Below the pieces are notes generated by a model that was given only the letters and a program-made list of their open reading frames with translations, searched no databases and was not told the origin of the DNA. From the IMG/VR virus record IMGVR_UViG_3300021197_000292, positions 1 to 24,125 of that record: a DNA stretch of 24,125 nt; one strand, given 5' to 3'. How positions within the stretch are numbered: position 1 is the stretch's first letter; each line of letters starts with the position of its first letter. Below are positions 1 to 9,893 of this stretch, piece after piece. Source of the stretch: a virus. The position numbers and the translations under genes were made by a program.

Positions 1-2
1 TA

Positions 3-2003
3 CCACTTTTAGAGGATGTAATTAAACAAATAAACGACGGTAAAATTATAACTCAAACTGATTTAAAAGCTGCGGATGGCTCTATAATATCAAAAACTAC
101 ACCTGCTCTTACTGGCCTTGAAGAGTACGAAGCCTCGTTACCTATATCCGAAGACATGCAGCGAAAGTTAGATGTTCTTGAACTTGCACGAACAGGTGCA
201 GGTGCAGCAGATATTGCCGACTCTTTGGGAATGAAAGTAATTGATGTAATAGATATGGGTATGGGCGCATTAGGTAATGGTACTTTGCGCGCCTCTGCAC
301 TTGCACAAGATATACAATCGTGGCTTGCAGGAACTGTAATTGGTGATGCACCAGCAGCAGAAGCACTTGCAAAAAACGCAACGGCTATGCGAGAGTTTGC
401 AGACGGATTATTTTATAAAGACGATAATTGGATGCCAAGAGCATCTAGTATGATAGAAACTGTATTTGATATTTCTAATAGTGGAGACGCTGCTGCCGCA
501 GAATTAGCGGCGTACCAAACGGCATTAGATACAAAAACCGCTAACCCTGAGTTAAGAGCAAAAATTAACGCCATGCCTGAAAGCAGTGCAGTATTTGCTG
601 AAGGCTCACCCACGCAGTACACTCCTGCAGGAATAGCAGCCCTAAACCGTGAATACGGTCCTGCAGATGAAGATATGTCTAAAATGACTGGACAGATACA
701 GGGTGTATATGATGCAGAACAGGCTGTTAAAGACAAAGCACGTTTTTCTGGGTCTCCATATAGACAAGGTGTAGGTAACATAAACGAGTACGTGTCAGGT
801 GTTGCTGCACTAGATGCGGCTAACAGACGTTATTATCCTGAAGCACAAGGTGTGTCATCACTACCAAGCAACTTCCCAGTTGTTTCTCCTACTCCTGCGC
901 CACCACAAGCTACAATCGCAGCCGATATGGCTACTAATGTTGAGGGTGCTGATACATACGATGAAGGTATAGCTACTGCTATAAATAACGTACAACGTGA
1001 AGTGCCTAACAAAGAAGCAGCAGCTCAGACGGATGCAAACTCAGAGGCATCTTTAGACGATAAGGCGGCTATTGACATAGACCCTATGACGTTACTGCCG
1101 TATAATAACCCTCTTGCACAAAACCCAAAGCAAGGAACGTCAAAGTATAGCCCAAAAGGTTTATATGATACACATCTTGAATCAGTTCTAAGACGCCGCG
1201 CTGAAAGTGATGCACGTAGAGCCGAAAAAACACGTATTGCTGAATTAGAAAAAAGTGCAGCAGAAACAAGATCAGTCTACGGCGAAGTAAACGAAGATGG
1301 TAGCTACACACCTTACACAGAAATACCTGACGTGCCTTTAACGCCCGAGACAAAAGGTATAATCGGTGATCTTGCACAAAAAGACAAAGGTAAAGACAAG
1401 GGTTTAGCGGCTGTTAATCCTATGACTAGTCGTGCTAGTGACTCTCCATCGTCCTACGAGCAGAAGCTGTTGGATATTTTAGCAGAGCGTGAAAAGTCGG
1501 CAGATCAAGATAAGTGGCTGGGTCTAGCTGAGATGGGTATGCGGCTTATGGCTAGCAGTAATCCTAACCTGCTTAGTGCTATAGGTGAGTCAGGTCTAGG
1601 TGCCTTTGGATCATATAGAAAACAACAAGCAGGGCAGGATGCCGAAGAACTTAACATTCTTGGTAAGCTGGCTGATATGGACATGGCTGAACGAACTTTA
1701 CAAGCTCGTATAGATATCGCTAATGCTGCAGCAAGTGCTAAAGCAAATAAACCCCCTATGAACTTTTCGGCGCTAGGCAAATACTACGAAGATCGGTACG
1801 ATGATGCACTAGCTGCATATTTAGATGTAGACCCTGACACCGGACCCAATGCGGGTAATGTGAGTAATGATGAAGTAATGCGTAGGAGAAAGGCTGTTTT
1901 AGATGCACATAAAACAGTAACAGGTCATTACGCGTCTGAAGGGCTGCGCGGACCAACGCTACCTTTCGCGGCAGCAAACACAATAATTAAAACAGGGCAG
2001 TAA
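3..2003 (+). CDS. Virion/ejection-type phage protein, 5' end outside the window
   Basis: The frame is open from the first base of the window with no stop, so the gene begins upstream; the first internal ATG is at 156, but the 51 preceding codons read as normal coding sequence. About 666 residues are visible. The chain is Ala- and Glu-rich and low in cysteine, with a Pro/Ala-rich linker near nt 880-910 and a charged, probably coiled-coil stretch around nt 1170-1290 (many Arg/Glu/Ala). A Gly/Ala/Met-rich amphipathic segment follows near nt 1510-1620 (WLGLAEMGMRLMASSNP), then another Ala-rich helix. No enzymatic motif is seen. It ends 3 nt before the giant virion-type gene and is probably co-transcribed with it. 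By position and composition it resembles the smaller internal/ejection protein of podovirus-like phages; this is inference, not a family match. Confidence 0.8.
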   Translation, partial: PLLEDVIKQINDGKIITQTDLKAADGSIISKTTPALTGLEEYEASLPISEDMQRKLDVLELARTGAGAADIADSLGMKVIDVIDMGMGALGNGTLRASALAQDIQSWLAGTVIGDAPAAEALAKNATAMREFADGLFYKDDNWMPRASSMIETVFDISNSGDAAAAELAAYQTALDTKTANPELRAKINAMPESSAVFAEGSPTQYTPAGIAALNREYGPADEDMSKMTGQIQGVYDAEQAVKDKARFSGSPYRQGVGNINEYVSGVAALDAANRRYYPEAQGVSSLPSNFPVVSPTPAPPQATIAADMATNVEGADTYDEGIATAINNVQREVPNKEAAAQTDANSEASLDDKAAIDIDPMTLLPYNNPLAQNPKQGTSKYSPKGLYDTHLESVLRRRAESDARRAEKTRIAELEKSAAETRSVYGEVNEDGSYTPYTEIPDVPLTPETKGIIGDLAQKDKGKDKGLAAVNPMTSRASDSPSSYEQKLLDILAEREKSADQDKWLGLAEMGMRLMASSNPNLLSAIGESGLGAFGSYRKQQAGQDAEELNILGKLADMDMAERTLQARIDIANAAASAKANKPPMNFSALGKYYEDRYDDALAAYLDVDPDTGPNAGNVSNDEVMRRRKAVLDAHKTVTGHYASEGLRGPTLPFAAANTIIKTGQ

Positions 2004-2006
2004 CCT

Positions 2007-5000
2007 ATGGGCATGATGCAGGTTAAAGGTGACTATAGTGGCAAAGTCTATCAGGTAGAATTTGCGGGCGCATCACCAACACCAGAAGAAATTGCTAATG
2101 CCTCTGGTCAAATACAAGCCTTGGAGCGTCAGTTTGAAACTGAGTTTGAGGGTATCTATGGAGATCAAACAGTAGACGATGGCACTGGATTTGGACGTGG
2201 GTTTGAGTCTGGATTAACACAACTTAAAAGTAGTATTGGCACTGCCGTTAGACGGGCTGGTGAAGGTTCAGAGTCTGATTTTATTGCAGGGATTGGGACA
2301 GGACTAGAAGATTCGGCACGTAGGACACAACTCTCTCGTGTCGGTACAGCTACACCGTTTAGGACGTTTGATGAGGCCCGAAAAGGCGGTGTTGGAGATA
2401 CGCTTTCCTATATAGGAGAAATTGCAGGGCAATCTGGTCCGCAAACACTTGCAGGTGTAGGAGCCGCAGGGCTAGCTACTTTAGCAGTACCAGCCGCACC
2501 TGTAACAGCAGCACTTACCGCTAGTGCTGCGGTTTTATTCCCGTTGTTTTATGGGTCAAACATACAATCACAAGAAAGTGAAATTGCTGCGGGTAATCTT
2601 AGTGGAATTGACAACACTAAAGCATTACAGGCAGCAGCACTACAGTCTACTTTAAACAGTATTGCAGACAAACTGTTAATCGGCCCTCTGTTTAACCCCG
2701 CAAAGAAAATATTTACTAGGGTAGCTCAAGGCGCAGGTCAAGGTACGCTATCAGAAGTACCGACTGAAATATCTCAACAAGTGTTAGAACGCTGGCAAGC
2801 GGGTAAACCATTAGATAATCCAGAAGCTATAGCAGAGTACCGAGAAGTAGGTATTGCTGCAGGTATTCTTGGTAGTGGTATCGGCGGTACAACTAGCGTA
2901 TTTAAAGGCCCGTCTTTAGATAATGCTACAGACACTGAAATAGTAAGCTCTGCAAAAACGGATGTAGGCGGTGAGGTGGACGCAGACGAAGATGGTGACG
3001 TTAATGATGCTGGTGGCCTAGCATCTGTAAGCTCAAAAGTCGTAAACAAAGTCGCAGATAAAGTAGCAGGTGGTAGTAGCCCAATAATTAATGCTCAAGG
3101 CCAATACGAAATGGACCTTGGCGAAAAAGCTGCACAGGTTCTTACAAAACCTATTATAACAGAAGTAGATACTGCTGCGGCTAAAAAAGCCTTTGTAGAT
3201 GATCCTAGTTTGTATGCTAAAACTAATGATTTTATAAAAGAAGAACTAGATCAATTATATAGTCCTGAAGTATTGTCAGAAATTATACGTCTTAAAAATC
3301 AAGGTTTACCATCCGAGGCTAAAGTTAAAAAACAAACTGACGAAGCTGATCTAGCCAAAGACGCAGAGTTTTTACAAGGTACTACAGATGCCTCTATAGA
3401 TAATGCCAACGCAGAAGCAGAAGCTGACCTAGTTAAAAAAGGCAAAAAAAGTGTTATTAAAAGAAAAATTAAAGGAGCAAAGCCTGCACCTGTAGAAACT
3501 GTTACGCCTAAACCTGCAGAGCCTACACCCGTAGAGCCTGTAGTTACAGATCAGGGCACACCGCTGCAAGATGGGACCGAAAATTTATCTATCGAAGATA
3601 TTCAAGCAAAAATAGATGCCAACAAGAAACGTCGTGCTGCTGAAGGTGTGTCACTTAAAAGTCAAACCCTTGCAGATAGAGAAGCAGCAGAACTTGAAGC
3701 CAAATTAAAAAGTGTTCAAGCAAAAATAGATGCTAATAAAGGACGCCGTGCCGCTGAGGGGGTATCGCTTAAAAGTCAGACCCTTGCAGATAGAGAAGCA
3801 GCAGAATTTGCAGACAAACTAAGACGCAATAAAGAACAGTTTGAGGCCGAGGCAGCTAAAGGCGCTAATGCTAACTCCGAACTTTTAAAGGCGTTGCAGG
3901 ACCAATCATCTGCGCTAAACACCGCGTTGAACACACAGAAGGCTAATCCTTACGAGGGTGGCGATTACGGTGTCTATCCAGAGAGCGTTACCTCTGAGCC
4001 TGATGTAGGAGATGACCCTAAAGAACCTTTAGTACCCGCTAAAGTAACAGTAGCACCATCAGAAGAACAACCTGCGCCCCCTGTTACTAGGGACGAGAGC
4101 GGAGCGTTTGTAGGTGATGCAGTAGACCAAGCGTTTCCTGATGTGGGCGCAACGGTTGACCCAGCCCCGATTACATATGCAACAACACCCGTGCGTATGT
4201 CCTCTGAACGTATCGCCCTAATTGCAGGTGGGGGGTTAGACCCTGAGATTGCCCGTAGAGCGGTAACAGGAGATATATCCGATCCCGAACTACTAGCAGA
4301 GTTAGATGCGGCTGCGACTAAAACACTGTCTGATATGTTTGAAGGTCGGAACAGGGCCGTGGGGCGGGCAGCACAGGCTATAGAGAAACGTCAAGGCACC
4401 TTGGGCAACCCTGATCTGTTCCCCGACATAACTTCTTTTGAGGATAAACTTAACATTATTGAACTGCTTAACATGACGAATGAGCAGGTTAAGGCAATAT
4501 CAGACACAGAAGAACGGTTTAGAGTACAGGGGGCTAGGTACTACTTCATACGGTTCCGTAGACCTGCTGAAGCCATTAGCGAGATAATGGGTACTAGAAA
4601 CGAAGCGAATAACGTCGTGAAAATGACCGATGTTATGTCTTCCAAGAAAGAACCTGCCCTTGACCAAGGTAAACTTGACGAGGCTGCAGAAACAGAAAGA
4701 GTAGACCTAACTACTGCAGCGTTTAATGCTGAAGAAGATCGTTTGTTCTATAAAGACCTGACTACGCAAAATGCAAAACGTGCGTACCAGTGGATGCGTA
4801 GAAATATGTCCGTAGACACTAGGATGAAACTTTTAGAGGACTACAAGAACGGCAAGCTGCTTAAAGCCAGCATGATAACTGGGGAGAAGTTAGTCTCCTA
4901 TGACGTGACCATTAACGATGAGGGTCAAGTAGTTATAACCTCTACCTACGACGATGCAGACACAGGCAGTGTTGCGGAGGCTATGAGCAAACGTGCACGT

Positions 5001-8000
5001 AGTATGCAGATGGGGCAGTTCCTGAGTGCTGGTAGAGCGATGGTCGCTGCAGGTGAGGCACAAACAAAAGCGGAGCGTATTAGAACTGGGTTGCCTGATT
5101 ACGTTAACCCTAAACAGGCAGACCTAGACAAGCTAGAGCAAGAGTTAAACGCAGTAGATGCAGTAAATGCAGAGATAAAGCTAAACCCAAAAGAAGCTAA
5201 AAGCCTACGCAGTGTGTTTAATCTTAGAGGCACTGAAGAACGAGACGCTAATAGGGCTAATGACGTACTTGAAAGAAAGTTGTTTGCAAAACTTAAAGCT
5301 ATTTCACCCTTACTTAGGAGCAGTGTCGATACCAGCCAAGGTGGGGTCCAAGACATTAACCCTGCTGACGCCGCTCTAGCAGAGCTTGAATTAGTAGTTA
5401 AAGAAGACGGTGTAGTGTCTGAGCGGCAAATAGATGATGCTATGACTGCAGAATTAGAACGCCTTTTTATAGCTGGTAAGATTACAAAAACTAAAAAAAC
5501 TAAACAATTTCGGGCAAAGGATAAGAAGGCGGTACGAGACCGTATAGAAGCTGAAGTAGCAGAACAAGCCGCTGAACGAGCGCAGTACGTTAAGGACGTT
5601 GGCGATCCAACGGACGCGCTTGATGCAGATGTTGAACCATTGTTGGACGATGATTACGTAGCTGAAGTTTCTGAACTAGCAAGAGATGTGTTTTTTGAGG
5701 ATGCAGACAATACTTTTAGCCTTGTAGCAGACGCGGTTAGTGTACTAGCAGACCCGCTGCGCCCTAGCATACAGAATCAACTTGCTAACAATGACCTGCA
5801 GGGCGCGTTGATGAGTATGGCACTGACAAGTCCTTCTAAGACTGTGAGCAAAGCCGCTGCTAGGTTGATACGGTATGTCGGCAACACTGATCTAAAACTG
5901 GTCTCGGGTACATTAACAGACCCACGCGGACGTGCTGCTTCGGGTAGGTTTGATCCAAGCACAAACACTATATCTATAGACCGCGACACAGGTATGAACT
6001 CACATACCGTACTGCATGAGGTCTTTCACGCTGCGTCTGCTGCTAATATTGCAAACATGAAGTTGCCAGAGGCTAGGCAGTTAAGAACCATATACGAAGC
6101 CGTTAAGAAGCAGTTACCACCGTCTTACGCTACAAGCAGCTTAGATGAGTTTGTAGCAGAGGCGTTTAGCAACCCTGATTTCCAAACGTTGCTGGCAGGT
6201 ATACCCATGTCAGACTTGAAGATTGCCAACACAAGCATGACGAATGCGTGGGTAAATTTCAAGACTGCTATACGCCGTATGTATAACAGATTTATGGGTA
6301 GGCCACAGGATTCGGTTTTTGGTCAAGCCGACCTATTACTGGATAAGATACTGGCCCCACAGCTTAGTAACCGTGCCGCCCCTGCGATGTACTTAGCCGC
6401 GTCTAACCCCAACACGGCAGGAAAGTTACTCACAAACGCTATGGGTGCGGTCAAGCCTTCCACTAAAGAAGAGATACAAGCTAAGTTTACTAAGGTTAAA
6501 AACTCGGGTGCGCTCTCATCGGGTAAGGGTTTTCTGTACGGTATATCCCCACTAAACATACTCGCGGATACGTTAAAGCGTGACTATGGAAGTGATGCAG
6601 GTGTTCGCCTCAACAGGATGGTTAACAAGGTAAGTTCCAAGTTACGCGATAAGACAGTCAAGCTAGACTACATCGTTAATCAGATCAAAGACTTTAAAAA
6701 GTCTGCGGGTATGGAGAAGTACAAGCTACTGCAGGAGCTAGTACCCACGTCTACGCTAAACCAAGTGGACCCATCTGTTAAACGTAACATCTATACCTCT
6801 TACGGTGTTGTGGTCACTGATCCTGTGTCGTTAAAAAAGACACGTACAAACCATTCTACCATAGCAAGACGTGATGCTAAGATCGCTAAAATTCTAGCTG
6901 CAAACCCCGAGGCTAAGATAACTAAAATTGCCCCGCTAAGTAAGGATAAACTAGCGGTCTACGATGCGCTTGTAAAAGACTATGATAACTTAGGAGAAGA
7001 TGGACAGCGTGTATACCGCACCATGCGTAACTTCTTTCAAGAAACATATGACGAGATAGCACCCGCGCTAAAGAAGCGTATAGAAAGTATAAGTGACGAT
7101 GCAGCGGTACGTCAGACTGCGTTTGATAAGTTGTCTGAACTGCTACTCAAGGACAGCGGTATAATCACACCGTATTTCCCGCTTATGCGTAAAGGTAGTT
7201 ACCGTTTGTCCTACACAGCTATCGACCCTGAAGGAAGTGCGAGTGGTGGCCCACAGGTAGACCGCTACGTAGAATACTTTGCGTCCAAAAACGAGATGAT
7301 AGAGGCGAAGCAAAAGGTAAAAGACTACAACGCCGAGATGCTTAGAAGGCCCGATGTTATCGCCGCAAACCTCAACACAATCTTTGATGAGAAGACAGGG
7401 CAAAGCAGACCAAACCCCATGCTGTCTCCCGCGAGTATGGAACCCGAAGCTACAAAACTCACGCCAAACAGTAATTACGGGAAAGCCCCTTCATCAGGAT
7501 TTGTGTTTAACGTGTTGAACGTCCTACAGGCTGCAGGTGTGCAGAATATGGAAGGTGGCAAAGGTAATAAAGTCATCAGCGATATTCTTGACTTATCACT
7601 AGATGCTTTGCCTGAACGCTCGTTTATGCAAGGGTTCCGAACACGTAAGGGCGTCCGTGGTTTCTTGGGTGACACTACACCTACAGGCTACTCCCTCGCT
7701 AACTTCGATCTTATAGATATGATGGAGACTAAAGGCCGTGACCTCAACCGCCAAGTCGTGCAGCTACAGGGTAGTGCTGAAATACAAGGGGTAATGAGTG
7801 ACATAGAAAAACTTACTCAAGACCCAGAGACTACTGAAATAGGTGATCGCTTAAAAAAGATAGCTGAATTTGCGCAACGTCCTAATGTTAATCGTCTCTC
7901 GCAAATAGCGACTAACTTTGGTTTTGGCTGGACTATGGCCTATAATATATCATCTGCAGGACTTACCTTCTTTGATGTGGGTATGTCAGTTATGCCACTG

Positions 8001-9581
8001 TTGCAGGGTAAGTATGGCGCATCTAGCACTGCCCGTGCGTTTGCAGACGCAACCAAAGTTTTATACGGCTCTCCTACTTACAAAATGATAACGGTTACTG
8101 ATGAAGAAGGTAACAAGGTCAGAGAAAGGTATGATCTAGGAGCCTTTGGTAGGTCACTAGGTAATGTAGACTTTACTGATACTGCGTCTGTACCAGAGGG
8201 GATGCAGAAATATGACGTGTTAGCCCCATACGCCACTCAGCAAGCACAGCTTGGGCAGTCTCTTACACAGGAAACTTTAGAGATAGATATGATTACGGGG
8301 GATACAGGTAGTGATGTTGCTACTCGTAACGCCAGAATGTTGCTAGAGACCTCGCAAAAATGGGGCGGGGCCATGTTCCACCACTCGGAACGTTACGGAC
8401 GTGAAGTATCACTGATCGCTGCTTATGATTTAGAAATAGATAAGATCAGCAACGGCGGTAAGAAAGAAGTAACCAATGCCGACAAACAAAAAGCTGCAGA
8501 AGCGGCAGTAGATTTTGTAGAGTTTACCCTCGGAGGTACTGCATCGGCAGGACGCCCCGTATACGCACAGGGTCCGATAGGTAACGTACTATTCTTGTTT
8601 AAACGGTTCGCTATAAGTAAATACTACATGATGATCCGCATGACCGAAGATGCGACTAGGCTTAAACCAAGAAACGAGTACGACACAGAAGAAGCGTACC
8701 AAGAGGCAGTGCTTAACCGTAGAGTTGCGCGTCAGCAGTTAGCTAGTTTCTTAATCACCGTAGGGTTAATCGCAGGTCAGCAAGGGATGCCGATGTTTGG
8801 AGAGCTTGGTATTCTGTACGACTCGATAATTAAAGATGAAGATGAAGATAACTGGGATACTATGGCTAAAAAGTGGATGGGTGATCCCCTTTACGGCGGA
8901 CTTGTAGGCATGTCGGGCCTTGCGATTGGTGAGCGTATTGCGCTTAACAATCTGCTGTACCGTCCACCACTTATTGAAAAAGAACAAAATGTACTTTGGA
9001 CGATAGCGGAACAACTAGGCGGTCCAGTAATAGGTATAACAAGTCAAATGAGCAGGGCGGTAAATTTAATGTCGGAGGGTGAGTACCAGCGCGGAATAGA
9101 AGCTATAGCACCAGCAGCGGTACGTAACGTACTTAAAGCGGGGCGTTATACAGACGAAGGTAACCTCACCATGCGGGGGGATGACATAACATCTGTAAGC
9201 CCGTTCACGATTGTAGGGCAACTTATAGGGTTCTCAGGCCGCGAACATATTGACCAACTTAATATGAACCGCAATGAGCGGACAAAGTTTGCTGCCATGC
9301 AGGACCGTAAAAAGAGAATTTTACGTAAGGCTAACATGGCGCGGAGAGAAGGTGACATTGAGGGTCTGCGCCGTGCCTATGAGGAGTCTCGGGAACACAA
9401 CCGTAGACTACCCCAAGGTGCCGAAAAGCTGCAAATAACGAGTGAATCGTTTAAAAATTCATATAAGAACTTTGAGCGTAATACTAAAGAGATGGTAGGC
9501 GGCATGATCTATACGCCTAGCATGCGTAGGAGTGCGTCTGAATATGACGATGGTTTGTCTCCCCTTGGTCCTATAGACTAA
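2007..9581 (+). CDS. Giant polyvalent virion protein with HExxH metallopeptidase-like site and PLxRFG-like motif
   Basis: A 2524-residue protein, probably carried in the virion and delivered into the host. Residues 145-183 are a long hydrophobic Ala/Gly/Val stretch, and 240-295 resemble the Gly-rich membrane-associating N-terminal region of such phage proteins. Residues 310-680 are low-complexity linker with two 38-residue repeats (532-607). HEVFH at 1337-1341, followed by DEFVAEAF at 1380-1387, fits a gluzincin-type zinc site, with His1337, His1341 and a downstream Glu as ligands. YFPLMRKGSY (1723-1732) resembles the PLxRFG motif of giant phage 'polyvalent' proteins. Residues 2245-2257 are hydrophobic and the C-terminus is basic and helical. 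The start is uncertain: ATGs at 2007, 2013 and 2016 all lack a good Shine-Dalgarno sequence. Known family background supports delivery with the genome; the exact activity here is inferred. No RNA polymerase or lysozyme motif was recognised. Confidence 0.9.
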   Translation: MGMMQVKGDYSGKVYQVEFAGASPTPEEIANASGQIQALERQFETEFEGIYGDQTVDDGTGFGRGFESGLTQLKSSIGTAVRRAGEGSESDFIAGIGTGLEDSARRTQLSRVGTATPFRTFDEARKGGVGDTLSYIGEIAGQSGPQTLAGVGAAGLATLAVPAAPVTAALTASAAVLFPLFYGSNIQSQESEIAAGNLSGIDNTKALQAAALQSTLNSIADKLLIGPLFNPAKKIFTRVAQGAGQGTLSEVPTEISQQVLERWQAGKPLDNPEAIAEYREVGIAAGILGSGIGGTTSVFKGPSLDNATDTEIVSSAKTDVGGEVDADEDGDVNDAGGLASVSSKVVNKVADKVAGGSSPIINAQGQYEMDLGEKAAQVLTKPIITEVDTAAAKKAFVDDPSLYAKTNDFIKEELDQLYSPEVLSEIIRLKNQGLPSEAKVKKQTDEADLAKDAEFLQGTTDASIDNANAEAEADLVKKGKKSVIKRKIKGAKPAPVETVTPKPAEPTPVEPVVTDQGTPLQDGTENLSIEDIQAKIDANKKRRAAEGVSLKSQTLADREAAELEAKLKSVQAKIDANKGRRAAEGVSLKSQTLADREAAEFADKLRRNKEQFEAEAAKGANANSELLKALQDQSSALNTALNTQKANPYEGGDYGVYPESVTSEPDVGDDPKEPLVPAKVTVAPSEEQPAPPVTRDESGAFVGDAVDQAFPDVGATVDPAPITYATTPVRMSSERIALIAGGGLDPEIARRAVTGDISDPELLAELDAAATKTLSDMFEGRNRAVGRAAQAIEKRQGTLGNPDLFPDITSFEDKLNIIELLNMTNEQVKAISDTEERFRVQGARYYFIRFRRPAEAISEIMGTRNEANNVVKMTDVMSSKKEPALDQGKLDEAAETERVDLTTAAFNAEEDRLFYKDLTTQNAKRAYQWMRRNMSVDTRMKLLEDYKNGKLLKASMITGEKLVSYDVTINDEGQVVITSTYDDADTGSVAEAMSKRARSMQMGQFLSAGRAMVAAGEAQTKAERIRTGLPDYVNPKQADLDKLEQELNAVDAVNAEIKLNPKEAKSLRSVFNLRGTEERDANRANDVLERKLFAKLKAISPLLRSSVDTSQGGVQDINPADAALAELELVVKEDGVVSERQIDDAMTAELERLFIAGKITKTKKTKQFRAKDKKAVRDRIEAEVAEQAAERAQYVKDVGDPTDALDADVEPLLDDDYVAEVSELARDVFFEDADNTFSLVADAVSVLADPLRPSIQNQLANNDLQGALMSMALTSPSKTVSKAAARLIRYVGNTDLKLVSGTLTDPRGRAASGRFDPSTNTISIDRDTGMNSHTVLHEVFHAASAANIANMKLPEARQLRTIYEAVKKQLPPSYATSSLDEFVAEAFSNPDFQTLLAGIPMSDLKIANTSMTNAWVNFKTAIRRMYNRFMGRPQDSVFGQADLLLDKILAPQLSNRAAPAMYLAASNPNTAGKLLTNAMGAVKPSTKEEIQAKFTKVKNSGALSSGKGFLYGISPLNILADTLKRDYGSDAGVRLNRMVNKVSSKLRDKTVKLDYIVNQIKDFKKSAGMEKYKLLQELVPTSTLNQVDPSVKRNIYTSYGVVVTDPVSLKKTRTNHSTIARRDAKIAKILAANPEAKITKIAPLSKDKLAVYDALVKDYDNLGEDGQRVYRTMRNFFQETYDEIAPALKKRIESISDDAAVRQTAFDKLSELLLKDSGIITPYFPLMRKGSYRLSYTAIDPEGSASGGPQVDRYVEYFASKNEMIEAKQKVKDYNAEMLRRPDVIAANLNTIFDEKTGQSRPNPMLSPASMEPEATKLTPNSNYGKAPSSGFVFNVLNVLQAAGVQNMEGGKGNKVISDILDLSLDALPERSFMQGFRTRKGVRGFLGDTTPTGYSLANFDLIDMMETKGRDLNRQVVQLQGSAEIQGVMSDIEKLTQDPETTEIGDRLKKIAEFAQRPNVNRLSQIATNFGFGWTMAYNISSAGLTFFDVGMSVMPLLQGKYGASSTARAFADATKVLYGSPTYKMITVTDEEGNKVRERYDLGAFGRSLGNVDFTDTASVPEGMQKYDVLAPYATQQAQLGQSLTQETLEIDMITGDTGSDVATRNARMLLETSQKWGGAMFHHSERYGREVSLIAAYDLEIDKISNGGKKEVTNADKQKAAEAAVDFVEFTLGGTASAGRPVYAQGPIGNVLFLFKRFAISKYYMMIRMTEDATRLKPRNEYDTEEAYQEAVLNRRVARQQLASFLITVGLIAGQQGMPMFGELGILYDSIIKDEDEDNWDTMAKKWMGDPLYGGLVGMSGLAIGERIALNNLLYRPPLIEKEQNVLWTIAEQLGGPVIGITSQMSRAVNLMSEGEYQRGIEAIAPAAVRNVLKAGRYTDEGNLTMRGDDITSVSPFTIVGQLIGFSGREHIDQLNMNRNERTKFAAMQDRKKRILRKANMARREGDIEGLRRAYEESREHNRRLPQGAEKLQITSESFKNSYKNFERNTKEMVGGMIYTPSMRRSASEYDDGLSPLGPID
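3600..3827 (+). repeat. Two tandem 114-bp (38-codon) repeats inside the giant gene
   Basis: Unit 1 is 3600-3713 and unit 2 is 3714-3827, encoding residues 532-569 and 570-607. Both contain QAKIDAN, RRAAEGVSLKSQTLADREAA and a charged helical end. Many differences between the copies are synonymous (for example cgtcgtgctgct against cgccgtgccgct), so the duplication is not recent and the protein sequence has been kept. The repeats are charged and helical and probably extend a coiled-coil linker between the N-terminal membrane region and the enzymatic middle. Confidence 0.9.
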
Positions 9582-9607
9582 AAAAGCCCCTGCAATTAAG
9601 CAGGGGC
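9580..9607 (-). terminator. Intrinsic terminator of the leftward replication gene train
   Basis: A perfect 8-bp stem (gcccctgc 9586-9593 with gcaggggc 9600-9607) has a 6-nt loop. Read on the - strand it is followed at once by six T (complement of 9580-9585), the layout of an intrinsic terminator for transcripts arriving from the 9666-24070 gene train. On the + strand the hairpin is followed by agttcaag, with no T-run, so it should stop rightward transcription poorly. The T-run overlaps the stop codon of the giant + strand gene. Confidence 0.85.
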
Positions 9608-9665
9608 AGTTCAAGGGAGAACAGGCAACACGCAGTGGAAATGGATATTGCCTAACTGCCCTATA

Positions 9666-9893
9666 TCATGCGGTACGCCATATACGTAACCCCAATATTT
9701 TGTTTTCTACACGAACTTCGTGTTTAACCTCCCATTGTCGCAGCGATGCAACGGTGGACACCTGATCTTTAGTCTTCTCAGTGTCCACACAGGGTATAAA
9801 CACAGACCCGCTAACCGTAAGTTTGTCCCAGTTTACAATTACTCTAATCCCGTCAGGATTAAGGTCTTCAATTTTCATCACCTTCTGGTCCAT
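9666..9893 (-). CDS. Small protein of unknown function, last gene of the replication train
   Basis: About 75 residues, not recognised. It is mostly beta-strand-like and charged (NPDGIRVIVNWDKLTVSGSV, then a basic RVENKILGLRIWRTA end) with one cysteine. The start at 9893 is chosen because GGAG lies 6 nt upstream of this ATG; the longer readings from TTG 9908 or ATG 9905 lack such a site, and ATG 9878 has a purine run only 2 nt away. It overlaps the end of the primase-helicase gene by 26 nt, so translational coupling is likely. It is followed by the terminator at 9580-9607. The remaining 58 bases between them show nothing. Confidence 0.7.
   Translation of the reverse strand: MDQKVMKIEDLNPDGIRVIVNWDKLTVSGSVFIPCVDTEKTKDQVSTVASLRQWEVKHEVRVENKILGLRIWRTA

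Noticed and set aside
142-9358. Many - strand open frames inside the two + strand genes (for example 413-781, 2774-3049, 8766-9014)
   Set aside because: They lie opposite long, continuous coding frames, have unnatural amino-acid composition and lack ribosome binding sites.
2007-9581. Virion RNA polymerase of the N4 type as identity of the giant protein
   Set aside because: The length is comparable, but I could not recognise the single-subunit RNA polymerase motifs, while HExxH and PLxRFG-like segments point to another class.
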